Source: Arachnia propionica
GTDB taxonomy: Bacteria > Actinomycetota > Actinomycetes > Propionibacteriales > Propionibacteriaceae
Assembly: GCF_037055325.1 (NCBI RefSeq)
Contig: NZ_CP146373.1
Span: 310,001-374,000 of the forward strand
DNA length: 64,000 nucleotides
Direction of reading: 5' to 3'
How positions within the stretch are numbered: position 1 is the first letter of the stretch; the number at the start of each line of letters is the position of its first letter. A model generated the notes under the pieces. The model was not told where the DNA came from. It ran no database searches and worked only from the letters and a program-made list of their open reading frames with translations. Shown piece after piece: positions 45,690 to 56,049 of this stretch. The translations under genes were made by a program, and so were the position numbers.

Positions 45690-46239
45690 GGCCCGCCCTT
45701 CCCGGGCCATGCCACGCCTGCTGTGGCGTGTGCTTCAGTTCCTCGGGGTGCTGCTGGGGCTGGGAGTTCTGTGTGCCCTCATCTGGGCATGGCTCGCGCG
45801 TAGGCCCGGGTATCTCGTGTCCCAGGAACTCGGAGCGAGCCTGCCGGAACGAGGGCTCGCTGAGGTCTTTTCGACGGATGCGCTGTTCGCGCTGCTCGCC
45901 GCTCTCAGTGGTATCGCAATCGGGTTGATCTCCTGGTGGTGGTTCAGGGACCGCGGCTGGTGGGTGTGTGTGGCGGCTGTCGGTGGAGCGCTGGCGGTCT
46001 GTCTGCTCACATGGCTGGGCGGGATGTGGATCCTGCCGCCGACCTTCGACGCCCGCCTGGCTGCGGCTTCTGCTGGGGACATCATCCCAATCGACCTGAC
46101 CCTACATTCGATGTCCGCTCTGCTGGTGGGGCCGTTCTGCGCCATCACCCCTGTGATGCTGCTCGCAGCGTTCTGGCCTGAATCGCCACCACATCAGGTA
46201 CCGCCATCGGAACCTCGGAGGATCGCGGCGGTAGACTGA
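45682..46239 (+). CDS. four-helix membrane protein (DUF2567-like)
   Basis: A 185-residue protein with four membrane helices (near residues 11-36, 64-86, 91-116 and 140-165) and a short hydrophilic tail. GGAGGGGAGC precedes the ATG, which lies inside the last codons of dnaE (ATGGCTGA). It resembles hypothetical actinobacterial membrane proteins of the DUF2567 type; no function known. Its tail overlaps the putative promoter of hisD. Confidence 0.7.
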   Translation: MAEARPSRAMPRLLWRVLQFLGVLLGLGVLCALIWAWLARRPGYLVSQELGASLPERGLAEVFSTDALFALLAALSGIAIGLISWWWFRDRGWWVCVAAVGGALAVCLLTWLGGMWILPPTFDARLAAASAGDIIPIDLTLHSMSALLVGPFCAITPVMLLAAFWPESPPHQVPPSEPRRIAAVD

Positions 46240-46245
46240 CCGACT

Positions 46246-47547
46246 GTGCTTAGAACGGTTGACCTGACCGACCTCGTGGGTGACTATCGCGCCCATATTC
46301 CCCGAGCGGCTTTGGACGTCGCGGGAGCCATGGATGCGGTACGGGAGGTGTGCGACGCAGTCCGTGAGCGAGGAACTGAGGCACTTGCCGAGTACTCGCA
46401 TCGCTTCGACGGTGTGGTTCCCGTGACCTTTCGGGTGCCGGAGCGGGTTCTGGCGAAGGCCGCCGAACAACTCGACCCAAAGCTCCGGGAAGCCTTCGAG
46501 GAATCCATCAGGCGTCGCCGCGTGGTCGCCGAAACTCTGGAATGTGATCCCGACCCCGCCCCCGTGGTCCTAGCCGAGGGCGCCTGGGTGGGGTTGCGTA
46601 ATATTCCTGTCGAACGGGTCGGTCTCTACGTGCCGGGCGGGCTCGCTCCGCTGGCCTCCAGCGTGATCATGAACGTCGTCCCTGCCCAGGTGGCCGGTGT
46701 CCGGGAAATAGCTGTCGCATCCCCGCCGCAGGCCGGTTTCGGCGGCTGGCCGCACCCGAACATCCTCGCGTTGTGTCACATGCTCGGCGTTGAGGAGGTC
46801 TACGCCGTCGGCGGGGCCCAGGCAATCGCGATGTTCGCCCATGGGGTGGCTGGCCTCTGCGCACCTGTCGCCATGGTCACCGGTCCCGGGAACATTTACG
46901 TGGTGGCTGCGAAACGGTTGGTGCGGGGAATTGTGGGCATCGACTCCGAGGCCGGACCCACCGAGATCGCCATTATCGCGGACTCCTCCGCGAATCCCGC
47001 CTACGTGGCCGCCGACCTGATCTCCCAGGCCGAACACGACCCGATGGCCGCATCCGTCCTGATCACGGACTCCCCTGAGCTCTCTGACTCGGTGGCGGTC
47101 GAGCTGGGCTCTCAGGTTGCTGTCACGAAACACCGGGAGCGGATCCGCACCGCTCTGACGGGGCAACAGTCGGCTGTACTACTGGTGCGTGACCTCGACC
47201 AGGCGGTTGATGTGGCTGACGCCTACGCCGCCGAGCACCTGGAGATCCAAACCCGCGACGCCGGAAAGGTAGCTGCCCGGATCAACAATGCTGGTGCCAT
47301 CTTCGTCGGCGATTCCTCGCCCGTCAGCCTCGGCGACTACTCGGCTGGCTCTACCCATGTCCTGCCGACCGCGGGCTGCGCGTGCCACGGATCGGGTCTG
47401 ACCGTGCGCTCCTTCATGCGCACCGTGCACGTCATCGACTACTCGGTGCAGGCCCTGAATGACATCGCCGATGGGATCGAACGGTTCGCGCTGGCCGAGG
47501 ACCTACCCGGGCACGCCGCGGCGATCACGGTCAGGACGAGACGATGA
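46246..47547 (+). CDS. hisD: histidinol dehydrogenase
   Basis: A 433-residue zinc enzyme performing the last two oxidations of histidine synthesis. Visible: [36 protein letters not shown], the zinc site SQAEHDP with YAAEHLEI, and [15 protein letters not shown]. The GTG at 46246 comes 8 bases after TAGACT (46232-46237) and lacks a Shine-Dalgarno, so it may be leaderless. Its stop overlaps hisC (ATGA). Confidence 0.96.
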   Translation: MLRTVDLTDLVGDYRAHIPRAALDVAGAMDAVREVCDAVRERGTEALAEYSHRFDGVVPVTFRVPERVLAKAAEQLDPKLREAFEESIRRRRVVAETLECDPDPAPVVLAEGAWVGLRNIPVERVGLYVPGGLAPLASSVIMNVVPAQVAGVREIAVASPPQAGFGGWPHPNILALCHMLGVEEVYAVGGAQAIAMFAHGVAGLCAPVAMVTGPGNIYVVAAKRLVRGIVGIDSEAGPTEIAIIADSSANPAYVAADLISQAEHDPMAASVLITDSPELSDSVAVELGSQVAVTKHRERIRTALTGQQSAVLLVRDLDQAVDVADAYAAEHLEIQTRDAGKVAARINNAGAIFVGDSSPVSLGDYSAGSTHVLPTAGCACHGSGLTVRSFMRTVHVIDYSVQALNDIADGIERFALAEDLPGHAAAITVRTRR

Positions 47548-48629
47548 GCGGCTTCTCCAGCCTGCCGCTCCGGGAAGACCTGGTGGGGGAGGAGCCCTAC
47601 GGCGCACCGCAGATTGACGTACCCGTGGTCCTCAACGTCAACGAGAACCCCTATCCGCCCTCCAGAGAATTGAGGCGGGCCATGGGAGAGGCCATCCAGG
47701 AAGCCGCGGCGACGATGAACCGCTACCCGGACCGGGAAGCGGTAGCACTTCGTGAGGACCTGGCGGCCTACCTTGGCAATGGTCTGACTGCTCGCAACGT
47801 CTGGGTGGGAAACGGATCCAATGAGATCATGGGGCAGCTGCTGACCGCTTTCGGAGGGCCAGGTCGCAAGATGCTGACCTTCACTCCCACCTACTCCATG
47901 TATCCCGAGTACGCACGCAACACCTGCACCACCTACGTGACCGAATCCCGCAATCCGGACTTCACGCTGGATGCCGACCTGATGCTCTCCGCGATGGAAC
48001 GCCACACCCCGGCAGTGGTCGTCATCACCACCCCAAACAATCCGACCGGCACGTGCACCGCTCCGGAGGTGATCGATGAGATCTGCTCCGCCACGGACGC
48101 GATCGTCGTGGTCGACGAGGCCTACCAGGAGTTCTCCCGCCGCCCCGGGGCATTGTCGCTGCTGGCCAGACATCCCAGGCTCGTGATCACCCGCACCATG
48201 TCGAAGGCCTTCGCCATGGCCGGTGGACGCGTCGGATACCTGGCAGCCGCCCCGGAGGTCGTGAACGCCTGCCGGATTGTGCGGCTGCCCTACCATCTGA
48301 GCCTCCAGACCCAGGTCCTGGCCCGGGTGGCCCTTGCACACCGGGACGAACTGCTGGCCCAGGTGGAGGAACTGACCGAGGAATGTCGGGCCTTCCAGGG
48401 CTGGCTGCGGGGCCACGGCTACGAGGTGGTGCCCTCGGATGCGAATTTCGTACTGTTCGGGCGCTTCACGGACCGCCACGCCGTGTGGCAGGGGCTGCTG
48501 GATCGAGGGGTACTGATTCGCGAAACCGGACCCGAGGGATTTCTGCGGGCCTCCGTGGGCACCCCCCGGGAAATGGCGGCCCTGAAACGGGCCATCACCG
48601 AGAACAATCCGGAAGGACGTCATTCATGA
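47544..48629 (+). CDS. hisC: histidinol-phosphate aminotransferase
   Basis: A 361-residue fold-type I PLP enzyme. [11 protein letters not shown] is the substrate loop, [13 protein letters not shown] the second, TPNNPTGTC and [10 protein letters not shown] hold the PLP-contacting Asn and Asp, and [17 protein letters not shown] the PLP-lysine. Starts and ends in 4-base overlaps with hisD and hisB. Confidence 0.96.
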   Translation: MSGFSSLPLREDLVGEEPYGAPQIDVPVVLNVNENPYPPSRELRRAMGEAIQEAAATMNRYPDREAVALREDLAAYLGNGLTARNVWVGNGSNEIMGQLLTAFGGPGRKMLTFTPTYSMYPEYARNTCTTYVTESRNPDFTLDADLMLSAMERHTPAVVVITTPNNPTGTCTAPEVIDEICSATDAIVVVDEAYQEFSRRPGALSLLARHPRLVITRTMSKAFAMAGGRVGYLAAAPEVVNACRIVRLPYHLSLQTQVLARVALAHRDELLAQVEELTEECRAFQGWLRGHGYEVVPSDANFVLFGRFTDRHAVWQGLLDRGVLIRETGPEGFLRASVGTPREMAALKRAITENNPEGRHS

Positions 48630-49234
48630 GCCGCACCGCAACCAGGTCCCGGACCACCAGCGAGTCAGAGATCACCGTCACCCTCGACCTGGACGGAACC
48701 GGCCTGAGCCGGATCTCGACCGGGGTTGGTTTCTACGATCACATGCTCACCGCACTGTCCAGGCACTCCTTGATTGACCTTGACATCCAAGCCAGCGGAG
48801 ACGTGCACATCGATGGGCATCATGTCGTCGAGGACACCGCGATCGTGCTCGGTCAGGCGCTGGGCGAAGCCCTCGGGGACAAACGCGGCATCCGGCGCTA
48901 CGCGGACGCCACCGTGCCCCTCGACGAGGCCCTGGCGCACTGCGTGGTCGACGTGGCGGGACGCCCCTACGTGGTGTGCTCGGGCGAACCCGAGGGACAG
49001 GCCTACGCCCGCATCGGCGGATCGGGTGTCACCTACGCGGGTTCCATGACCTACCACGTTTTCGAGTCCCTTGGTGTGAACGCTGGCTTGTGCATCCACC
49101 TGCGGCTCCTCGCAGGTCGTGACCCCCATCACATCGTCGAGGCCGAGTACAAGGCCCTGGCCCGCGCTTTGCGTGATGCCGTCGCCCTCGACCCGCGCGT
49201 TGTGGACGTGCCCTCCACGAAGGGGGCGCTCTGA
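48626..49234 (+). CDS. hisB: imidazoleglycerol-phosphate dehydratase
   Basis: A 202-residue monofunctional HisB. Two copies of the manganese-binding motif are present, [19 protein letters not shown] and [18 protein letters not shown], together with [18 protein letters not shown]. It has no histidinol-phosphatase domain. ATG start overlapping hisC. Confidence 0.97.
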   Translation: MSRTATRSRTTSESEITVTLDLDGTGLSRISTGVGFYDHMLTALSRHSLIDLDIQASGDVHIDGHHVVEDTAIVLGQALGEALGDKRGIRRYADATVPLDEALAHCVVDVAGRPYVVCSGEPEGQAYARIGGSGVTYAGSMTYHVFESLGVNAGLCIHLRLLAGRDPHHIVEAEYKALARALRDAVALDPRVVDVPSTKGAL

Positions 49235-49242
49235 AACCCCGG

Positions 49243-49842
49243 GTGGGATTGTTCGACTACGGATCGGGCAACCTGCATTCTGCAGCACGTGCCTTGGCGG
49301 CGGCCGGGGGCAAGGTTGTGCTGACCGCGGACATCCAGGAACTGGCGGGATGCGATGCGCTGGTGGTGCCCGGCGTCGGGGCCTACGCCGCCTGCATGGC
49401 GGGGCTGCAGGCTGCCGGGGGATCGGAGCTGCTGGAGGGGTGGCTGCCCACCGGGAAACCGCTGCTGGGCATCTGCGTGGGACACCAGATTCTCTTCGAG
49501 GAGGGCACCGAGCACGGCATCTGCACCGCCGGTCTCGGCCTCTGGCCAGGAACCGTGCGCCCCCTGACGGCCCGCCGGCTTCCGCACATGGGCTGGAACC
49601 GCGTCGAGGTTCCCCCCGGCAGTCGTCTGTTTTCCGGCATCGAGGACGAACGGTTCTATTTCGTTCACAGCTACGCGGTGACCCAGATGTCGGGAAATGA
49701 CGGCGTCCTGGTGACCACCGCCACTCACGAGGTTCCCTTTGTGGCCGCAGTGGAACGTGGGAACGTCTGTTCCACCCAGTTTCATCCTGAGAAATCCGGG
49801 GAAGCCGGCGCGCGGCTGCTGCGCAACTGGCTGGGACTGTAG
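49243..49842 (+). CDS. hisH: imidazole glycerol phosphate synthase subunit HisH
   Basis: A glutamine amidotransferase of 199 residues that supplies ammonia to HisF. The nucleophile Cys is in LLGICVGHQILFE, and His-Glu in CSTQFHPEKSGEAG. VGLFDYGSGNLHS is the N-terminus. The GTG at 49243 is the first conventional start. A CTG at 49231 that overlaps the hisB stop (CTGA) would add LKPR and match typical HisH N-termini. hisF is not found after it. Confidence 0.94.
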   Translation: MGLFDYGSGNLHSAARALAAAGGKVVLTADIQELAGCDALVVPGVGAYAACMAGLQAAGGSELLEGWLPTGKPLLGICVGHQILFEEGTEHGICTAGLGLWPGTVRPLTARRLPHMGWNRVEVPPGSRLFSGIEDERFYFVHSYAVTQMSGNDGVLVTTATHEVPFVAAVERGNVCSTQFHPEKSGEAGARLLRNWLGL

Positions 49843-49847
49843 GCCCT

Positions 49848-50633
49848 TCAGGAGGCCAGCTGATCCACCAGTTGAGGTAACCCGATGGCCGCAGTGGTGC
49901 ACCAGTGCAGGTCGCAGTCCAGGTTGGTGGGATTCGGGTTGACCTCCACCACGAACGCCCCGGCACGTGCCGCCAACCCAGGGAGGGCGGCTGCCGGATA
50001 AACGATCGAGGAGGTCCCCACCACCAGGGCCAGGTCGGCTAGCTGGGCGGCCTCCACGGCCGCGTCGATGTCGGTCGCGTCCAGGGGTTCGCCGAAGAAC
50101 ACGATGCTCGGCCTGAGGTCGCCCCCACAGGATTCGCACGGGGATGGCTGGACGCGCAGGACCGGTTCTCTGGAGGCCATTGACAGGTCCGGCTGGCCGG
50201 GAAGACCGCAGTCGATGCAGTGGAAACGGTCGAGCCTGCCGTGGAGATGGGAGAGCACCGCCGAGCCTGCTCGCTCATGGAGGTCATCAATGTTCTGAGT
50301 GACGATATCCATGTGCTGCTGAGAAAATCTTTGGCCCTCTAAACCCGCCCAGCGGGCAAGCGCCTCGTGTCCTGCGTTCGGGGATGTGGAGTTCACGATC
50401 CCGATGCGCCACAGGTACCAGGCCCACACCAGCTCGGGATCTGCACGCCACCCCTCCTCGGTGGCCATCGCCTCGGGGGAATACCGGGACCACAGGCCAG
50501 CTGATTCATCACGGAAAGTGGGGACTCCCGACTCCGCCGACATACCAGCCCCGGTCAGCACCAGGATTCTGCGAGCTGAGCGCGCTCGTTCCAGCAACTC
50601 GGGGGGAAGCGGTTCCAGTTTCTGGCGGTTCAT
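49848..50633 (-). CDS. NAD-dependent protein deacylase (sirtuin)
   Basis: A 261-residue Sir2-family enzyme. LVLTGAGMSAESGVPTFRD is the NAD-binding loop, TQNIDDLHERAGS follows, LHGRLDRFHC contains the catalytic His, two CxxC pairs (CIDC and CESC) bind zinc, and VVGTSSIVYPAA and EVNPNPTN complete the Rossmann fold. The ATG at 50633 is the second in-frame start and follows TAGGGA. The order with hisH is convergent. Confidence 0.93.
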   Translation of the reverse strand: MNRQKLEPLPPELLERARSARRILVLTGAGMSAESGVPTFRDESAGLWSRYSPEAMATEEGWRADPELVWAWYLWRIGIVNSTSPNAGHEALARWAGLEGQRFSQQHMDIVTQNIDDLHERAGSAVLSHLHGRLDRFHCIDCGLPGQPDLSMASREPVLRVQPSPCESCGGDLRPSIVFFGEPLDATDIDAAVEAAQLADLALVVGTSSIVYPAAALPGLAARAGAFVVEVNPNPTNLDCDLHWCTTAAIGLPQLVDQLAS

Positions 50634-50772
50634 GTCCCTACTCTTGCACAGCGCCACCGCGCATGGACCCCGTGCGCAGGGATGGGGACGGTCTGCGGAA
50701 GCTGGGTGCAGGGCCGGCCTGCCGACCTATATCTGGTGAGTCACCCACTCCGGGTGGGAATATTCTGACTTG

Positions 50773-51369
50773 GTGAAGACCTTGGTGACCGGATTCGAAC
50801 CCTTTGGCGGTTCCGACCGCAATCCTTCCGCGGAACTGATCACCCGGCTCGAGGGTGAAGCCATCACCGTGGTGCTTCCGGTGGAGTTTGAAGCGGTGAG
50901 AAAAGTGGTTCCGGATCTGCTGGCCGAGCATCGCCCCACCCATGTGGTGTGTCTGGGCTTGTCCGGCTGCGCAACGGGACTGACCCTGGAGCGGGTCGCC
51001 ATCAACCTGATCGACGCCCGTATTCCTGACAACGCTGGGGACCAACCCGTGGACCGACCGGTGATTCCCGGTGCTCCAGCGGCCCGGTTCTCCACCCTGC
51101 CCGTGAAAGCCATGCTGCGTGCCGTGCAGGCCACCGGGATTCCAGGAGAACTCTCTCTCAGCGCCGGAAGCTATGTCTGCAACGCTCTGCTTTATCACGT
51201 GCTGCACGCGGCTGCCGCCTTCCCCCGGGACATTCGACCGAGATGTGGATTCATCCACGTTCCCTTGGAGGACGCTGTCGACCTCGATTCCCAGGAACGA
51301 GGCCTCAGAGCAGCCATGGCGCACCTCGACGTTTCTGAGATTCATTTCGCGGACGGCGAGCTCTGTTAG
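50773..51369 (+). CDS. pcp: pyroglutamyl-peptidase I
   Basis: A 198-residue cysteine peptidase that removes N-terminal pyroglutamate. TGFEPFGG opens the protein, and the triad is present: Glu in LERVAIN, Cys in [12 protein letters not shown] and His in [16 protein letters not shown] (50761-50766) lies 6 bases before the GTG at 50773, which suggests a leaderless mRNA; a TTG directly upstream is an alternative. Length is near 200 residues as usual. Confidence 0.95.
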   Translation: MKTLVTGFEPFGGSDRNPSAELITRLEGEAITVVLPVEFEAVRKVVPDLLAEHRPTHVVCLGLSGCATGLTLERVAINLIDARIPDNAGDQPVDRPVIPGAPAARFSTLPVKAMLRAVQATGIPGELSLSAGSYVCNALLYHVLHAAAAFPRDIRPRCGFIHVPLEDAVDLDSQERGLRAAMAHLDVSEIHFADGELC

Positions 51370-51443
51370 AACCTCTTCGTGCTTTTAACCCCGGCTGGCG
51401 GCTCTCTGCCATGCAGACCAGCTTCGCGGTAGGGTTGCGCGTC

Positions 51444-52190
51444 GTGGAAGCATTGCAGTTGTTGCCCGCAGTCGATGTGCAGGATGGTCGGGCCGTTCAA
51501 CTCGTCCAAGGCGTTGCAGGTACCCAGAAGGAATTCGGGGATCCGCTGGCAGCGGCACTCAGGTGGCAGGAAGAAGGCGCGTCCTGGATTCATCTGGTTG
51601 ATCTCGACGCCGCCTTCGGGTGTGGCTCCAACGCCGCTCTGCTCGCCGAGATCATTGGCGCACTGGACGTAGACGTTGAACTCTCCGGGGGAATTCGGGA
51701 TGACGCATCCTTGGAGCTGGCCCTCCGCACCGGGTGTCGACGGGTGAACATCGGTACCGCCGCCCTGGAACGACCGGAATGGTGCGAACAGATCATCGAT
51801 ACCCACGGCGACCGCGTCGCCATCGGACTGGACGTGCGCGGAGAGAAGCTCGCTGCTCGCGGCTGGATCACAGAGGGGGGGCCGTGGGTCGAGACCCTCG
51901 ACCGGTTGGCCGCAGCCGGGTGTCGGCGTTTTGTGGTCACCGACGTCAACTCTGACGGCATGTTGACCGGTCCGAACCTCGACCTGTTGGGTGATGTCTG
52001 TGCCCGCACCGACGCCGCCGTGATCGCGTCCGGTGGTATCTCCACCCTGGACGATCTGCGCGCCCTGCGAGGGCTCGTCCGTGACGGCGTGGAGGGGGCC
52101 ATAGTCGGCACCGCCCTCTACCTCGGCAGGTTCACTCTGGCCGAGGCCATCGAAGTCGCTGGCCCGCAGCAGATTGGAGGGGCGGCATGA
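51444..52190 (+). CDS. hisA: phosphoribosyl isomerase A (HisA/PriA)
   Basis: A 248-residue TIM barrel. [18 protein letters not shown] has catalytic Asp11, and [14 protein letters not shown] the second catalytic Asp (about 171). The Arg-Gly-Trp found in actinobacterial PriA is retained (ARGW, residues 138-141). In Actinobacteria PriA also acts as TrpF, and no trpF lies with the trp genes in this window. The residue equivalent to Arg19 of the mycobacterial enzyme is Gln19. GTG start 8 bases after TAGGGT (51430-51435), with no Shine-Dalgarno. The stop overlaps the next gene. Confidence 0.93.
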   Translation: MEALQLLPAVDVQDGRAVQLVQGVAGTQKEFGDPLAAALRWQEEGASWIHLVDLDAAFGCGSNAALLAEIIGALDVDVELSGGIRDDASLELALRTGCRRVNIGTAALERPEWCEQIIDTHGDRVAIGLDVRGEKLAARGWITEGGPWVETLDRLAAAGCRRFVVTDVNSDGMLTGPNLDLLGDVCARTDAAVIASGGISTLDDLRALRGLVRDGVEGAIVGTALYLGRFTLAEAIEVAGPQQIGGAA

Positions 52191-54538
52191 GTCCCGCACC
52201 ACGCACCAGTTTCGGAGCCTCAGAGTCGACACGCCTGCACACCCCGCCGCTGCTGACCGGGCGGATCGCTGAATTGCTCGCGGGCAAGAAGATTGCCATG
52301 ACAGGCGTCACCGGTTTCATCGGTGAGCAGATGCTCTGGAAGTTCCTCACCGAGTGCCCGGACACGACCACGGCGGTGCTGGTACGCCGCAAGGGCTCCC
52401 TGTCCGCCACACAACGTGTCGCATCGCTGCTGAAAAAGAAGATCTTCAAGGATCTCGTCGCCGAAGCAGGTTCCGTGGAGAAGCTGATGGCTGATCGCAT
52501 CGATGTGATCGAAGGGGATCTCCCGGACGCACCGGAGCTACCACGTGACATCGATGTAATGGTTCACTGCGCAGGAGACGTCTCCTTCGACCCGCCCATC
52601 GACGCTGCGTTCAAGACCAACGTGCTCGGCGTCAAGGCGTTGCTGAAACGATTTCGTGAATCTTGTTCCGACGAGAACGGCAACCTGGTGCGCGTCCCGC
52701 ACTACGTCCACATTTCGACGGCCTACACCGCGGGGCGTCGCAGGGGACCTATCCCGGAGGCCGCCCACCCCCACGAAGTGGACTACGAGGCCGAGACCCG
52801 GGCTGCTTTGGCGATGACGGACCTCGTCGAGGCCCGGTCCCGTACCTCCGAGCGATTGACGGCGCTGCGTAAGGAGGCCGAGAAACTGCACCGCCGCGCC
52901 GGGTACCTCACCACCAGCGAGGACACCGAAAGGCGACGCCTCGAGTGGGTGAAGAAGGAATTGGTGGCTGCGGGCACGGAACGGGCCCGTTCGCTGGGGT
53001 GGACCGATGTCTACACCTTCGCCAAAGCGATGGGTGAGGTGGTCGTTGCGGACCTGTGCCATGACATGCAGGTCTCGATTGTCCGCCCTGCCATCGTGGA
53101 GTCGTCGCTGAAATACCCCTACCCGGGATGGATCGAGGGCTTCAAGATGGCTGATCCGATCATCCTGGCCTATGGGCGAGGACAGTTGCCGGAGTTCCCG
53201 GCCTCCCCGGATGCCGTGATCGACATCATTCCCTGTGACTACGTGGTCAACACCATCGTTGCGGTCTGCGCTACCCAACCGAAGGTGGGGGAACCGGAGT
53301 TCTACCACTGTTCCTCGGGGGCCAGAAACCCCCTGACCTTCCGTGGTATCTACGAACACATCCGCTCCTACTTCTCGCGTCACCCATACCGCGATGGGCA
53401 GGGCACCCACCAATTGGCGACGTGGAACTTTCCGGGACCGGAACCGGTGGAACGCAAGCTTTGGTTTGCGGAAAAAGGGGTCGCGATAGGCAATTGTCTG
53501 CTGGGATTCGCTCCACGCGGGAAGAGGACCCGCGCGGCTGCCCGGGCTCTCGACAAGACCGCGAAGCAGCTGGACTTTCTCAACAGGTACCTGGGTCTCT
53601 ACGGTGAGTATCTCCAATCCGAACTGCACTTCGTCGATGACTGCACCCTTGCACTGCACAACAGCCTTCATGAGAAGGACCGCGAGGTCTTTGGGTTCGA
53701 TTCGGGAAATCTCGACTGGACTCACTACCTGGAAGACGTTCATGCCCCGGCCATCACCGATCCCGTACGCCGTCTCGAGGCTGCCCGGCGTCGTCGCAAA
53801 GCCCGCTCCGCCACCTACCGGGACCTTAAACCCGCCAAACCTGGAACGGTGCTGGCAGCCTTCGATCTAGATGGCACCGTGATGACCACCAATGTCATCG
53901 AAACCTACCTGTGGTTGAAGCTGCCTGAGCTTTCCCTGACGCAGCGTGCGGGGGAATTGATGAGGGTTGTCGCTCAGCTCCCCAACTACCTGGGCGCCGA
54001 ACGCAAGGATCGTGGCGTCTTCCTGCGGCAGGTCTATCGCCGCTATGAGGGTGCACGGTTGGATGAGCTGGAACACTTCGTCGATGAACGTTTGACGTCT
54101 TTCGTATTGGACCGAACCTCGCCCGAAGCGGTCCGGCGTATCCGGGAGCATCGGGAGGCGGGACACACCACGATCCTGCTCACTGGTGTCATCCGCCCCT
54201 TGACCAGACCGTTCGAGGGGCTTTTCGACCACATCGTCGCCGCCGATCTGGCGACGGATGAGGATGGGGTGTGCACCGGTTTCCTGACCGGACCTCCCAT
54301 GGTGGGGGATTCCCGGGCAGCCTGGCTCACCCATTACGCTGGCCTCCACGGCGTTGATCTGTCAGCATCCTTCGCATACGCGGACAGCCACGTTGACCTG
54401 CCGATGTTGCGTTCTGTCGGCAATCCCGTTGCGGTCAGCCCCGATATCGGCTTGATGCGTGCCGCAAAGGAGTCCGGTTGGTCCATCATCGAGTGGCCTT
54501 CTCATGCGATGCACCCCAGATGGAAGCTACCGTCATGA
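52187..54538 (+). CDS. fatty acyl-CoA reductase fused to HAD-IB phosphatase
   Basis: A 783-residue fusion. Residues about 35-420 are an extended SDR/NAD_binding_4 reductase: [11 protein letters not shown] (residue 40) binds the cofactor and [10 protein letters not shown] carries the catalytic Tyr and Lys near 275. A charged helical insertion lies at about 205-265. Residues about 480-530 ([33 protein letters not shown]) look like the C-terminal FAR domain. From about 553 a HAD-IB phosphatase starts with [13 protein letters not shown], followed by [15 protein letters not shown] and [11 protein letters not shown]. The expected reactions are acyl-CoA to fatty alcohol or aldehyde, and dephosphorylation. 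Start overlaps hisA; stop overlaps the next gene. Confidence 0.85.
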   Translation: MSPAPRTSFGASESTRLHTPPLLTGRIAELLAGKKIAMTGVTGFIGEQMLWKFLTECPDTTTAVLVRRKGSLSATQRVASLLKKKIFKDLVAEAGSVEKLMADRIDVIEGDLPDAPELPRDIDVMVHCAGDVSFDPPIDAAFKTNVLGVKALLKRFRESCSDENGNLVRVPHYVHISTAYTAGRRRGPIPEAAHPHEVDYEAETRAALAMTDLVEARSRTSERLTALRKEAEKLHRRAGYLTTSEDTERRRLEWVKKELVAAGTERARSLGWTDVYTFAKAMGEVVVADLCHDMQVSIVRPAIVESSLKYPYPGWIEGFKMADPIILAYGRGQLPEFPASPDAVIDIIPCDYVVNTIVAVCATQPKVGEPEFYHCSSGARNPLTFRGIYEHIRSYFSRHPYRDGQGTHQLATWNFPGPEPVERKLWFAEKGVAIGNCLLGFAPRGKRTRAAARALDKTAKQLDFLNRYLGLYGEYLQSELHFVDDCTLALHNSLHEKDREVFGFDSGNLDWTHYLEDVHAPAITDPVRRLEAARRRRKARSATYRDLKPAKPGTVLAAFDLDGTVMTTNVIETYLWLKLPELSLTQRAGELMRVVAQLPNYLGAERKDRGVFLRQVYRRYEGARLDELEHFVDERLTSFVLDRTSPEAVRRIREHREAGHTTILLTGVIRPLTRPFEGLFDHIVAADLATDEDGVCTGFLTGPPMVGDSRAAWLTHYAGLHGVDLSASFAYADSHVDLPMLRSVGNPVAVSPDIGLMRAAKESGWSIIEWPSHAMHPRWKLPS

Positions 54539-56049
54539 GTCGTCCCGGCTTTGCGCTGAAGGTCGACGAGCACACCCCACAGCTGCTCACCCTTGCGGGG
54601 GACAGAGTTCGTCTGCAGCGTTTTCCTATCGGAACCGAGGTGATCTACCCTCCACAGCCCGTTGCCTCCTCGGACCCCGTCGCTCTGGTTGAGGGGGCTC
54701 TCGCGAATCCCGTCGACAGCGCATCTTTGGAAAAGTTGCTGCGGCCCGACATGAAGCTGACACTCGTGGTGGGCAATGTCGACCCGGTGCAGCCGAGGAT
54801 GCGTTTCGACATCAGACGCACCATCCTTGAGCGCGTTCTCGAGCATGCCGCCAGAGCACAGGTAGACGATGTTGCCATCGTGGTGGCAGGTGGTCTGGGG
54901 CCCCGTTGGGGCGGTCAGGAGATCGTTGAGGCCCTCGGGGATCGTGTCGCTACGTCTTTTCTTCCCGAGGGAAGAATCATCAGCCATGACGTGACTGCGG
55001 AGGATTTGGTTACTGTTGTCACCTTGTCTGGGGAACCTGTCAGGGTGAATTCGCGAATCGCGGAGTCGGACCTGGTGGTGTCTGTGGACATCTGCCATGG
55101 TCCGAGAGAACCGATGTCGTTGGCGGTTGGGGCAACCGATGTGGCCACCATCAACCGTGTCTGCGGATTCGCTGGTAGTGATTCAGCACGTCGGGAGATC
55201 GTCACGGCGATTCACGGTGCCATTCCCATTTTTTCAGTGGTCGCGGTGCTCGGACAGCCCTACCTTGGGCGTCAGCTGAGTTTCATGAACCACTGCGAGT
55301 GGGAGTGGCGGTTTCCCGAACAGGTCGCCTATGCAACAGCTCGTCAGTTCGTCTCTCTGATGCCTCGGCAGGGTACTCAGAAACTTTATGCGGCGCCGCG
55401 AGCGGATTATGAACTCTGTGATGTGATCGGAGGCGCTCCCACGCAGGCAGCTGCCCGCGCCGCAGAGGTGTGGCGGGCCGCCAATACCGTAGCGGCGCCG
55501 CAAACCGGAATCCTCCTGACCTCTGTGTGGGGTAGCAGTTTCGATCCGGGGGATCCTGTGGGATCACCTGTCAATGCTGCGCACCAAGCCCTGTGCGATG
55601 CGGGAACTGATGCGGAGCATTCCTTTCTGCGGAACGACGGGGTGCTCATCGCGTTTCATCCGCTCGGCCGAATCTTCCCGAACCGGGTTCTCACCCCGGC
55701 TGCCGATTTCTTCACCAAGGTGCTTCCTGTCACGAAGGAACCGACCGAGATTCATGAAAGATGTGAACCCCAGGTCCTCGACGACGGCTGGTATGTGAAG
55801 CTCTACCGCAACCACAATGCATGGCATCCGTTGGCCGTTTTCCACACCTGGTACGAGATTCGCCGTGCAGCCAGCCGACTGGCTGATGTCATCTGGGTGG
55901 GAGCGGACCGTGAAACCACCCGTATCCTCGGTCAGCGGGCAGCGACCACGTTGGATGACGCACTCGAGCTGGCCTGGCAGATCACCGGTGACCGAGAGCC
56001 CGCCACCTACCTGCACGGGCCCGGACGGATCCTCGGGGAGCCTCGGTGA
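54535..56049 (+). CDS. LarA-like (DUF2088) protein
   Basis: A 504-residue protein resembling the lactate-racemase N-terminal domain family. Matching parts are MKLTLVVGNVDPVQPRMRF, the SHDVTAEDL histidine region, VNSRIAESDLVVSVDICHG, and the segment REPMSLAVGATDVATINRV. LarA uses a nickel-pincer cofactor made by LarB, LarC and LarE, none of which is in this window, so enzymatic activity cannot be assumed. Both ends overlap neighbours by 4 bases (ATGA and GTGA), which ties it to the reductase-phosphatase and the acyltransferase-like gene. Its substrate is unknown. Confidence 0.7.
   Translation: MSRPGFALKVDEHTPQLLTLAGDRVRLQRFPIGTEVIYPPQPVASSDPVALVEGALANPVDSASLEKLLRPDMKLTLVVGNVDPVQPRMRFDIRRTILERVLEHAARAQVDDVAIVVAGGLGPRWGGQEIVEALGDRVATSFLPEGRIISHDVTAEDLVTVVTLSGEPVRVNSRIAESDLVVSVDICHGPREPMSLAVGATDVATINRVCGFAGSDSARREIVTAIHGAIPIFSVVAVLGQPYLGRQLSFMNHCEWEWRFPEQVAYATARQFVSLMPRQGTQKLYAAPRADYELCDVIGGAPTQAAARAAEVWRAANTVAAPQTGILLTSVWGSSFDPGDPVGSPVNAAHQALCDAGTDAEHSFLRNDGVLIAFHPLGRIFPNRVLTPAADFFTKVLPVTKEPTEIHERCEPQVLDDGWYVKLYRNHNAWHPLAVFHTWYEIRRAASRLADVIWVGADRETTRILGQRAATTLDDALELAWQITGDREPATYLHGPGRILGEPR

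Noticed and set aside
50790..50815. GGATTCGAACCC, which looks like the T-arm of a tRNA on the minus strand
   Set aside because: It is the coding sequence for the conserved TGFEPFGG motif of pcp, and no acceptor or anticodon stem can be built around it.
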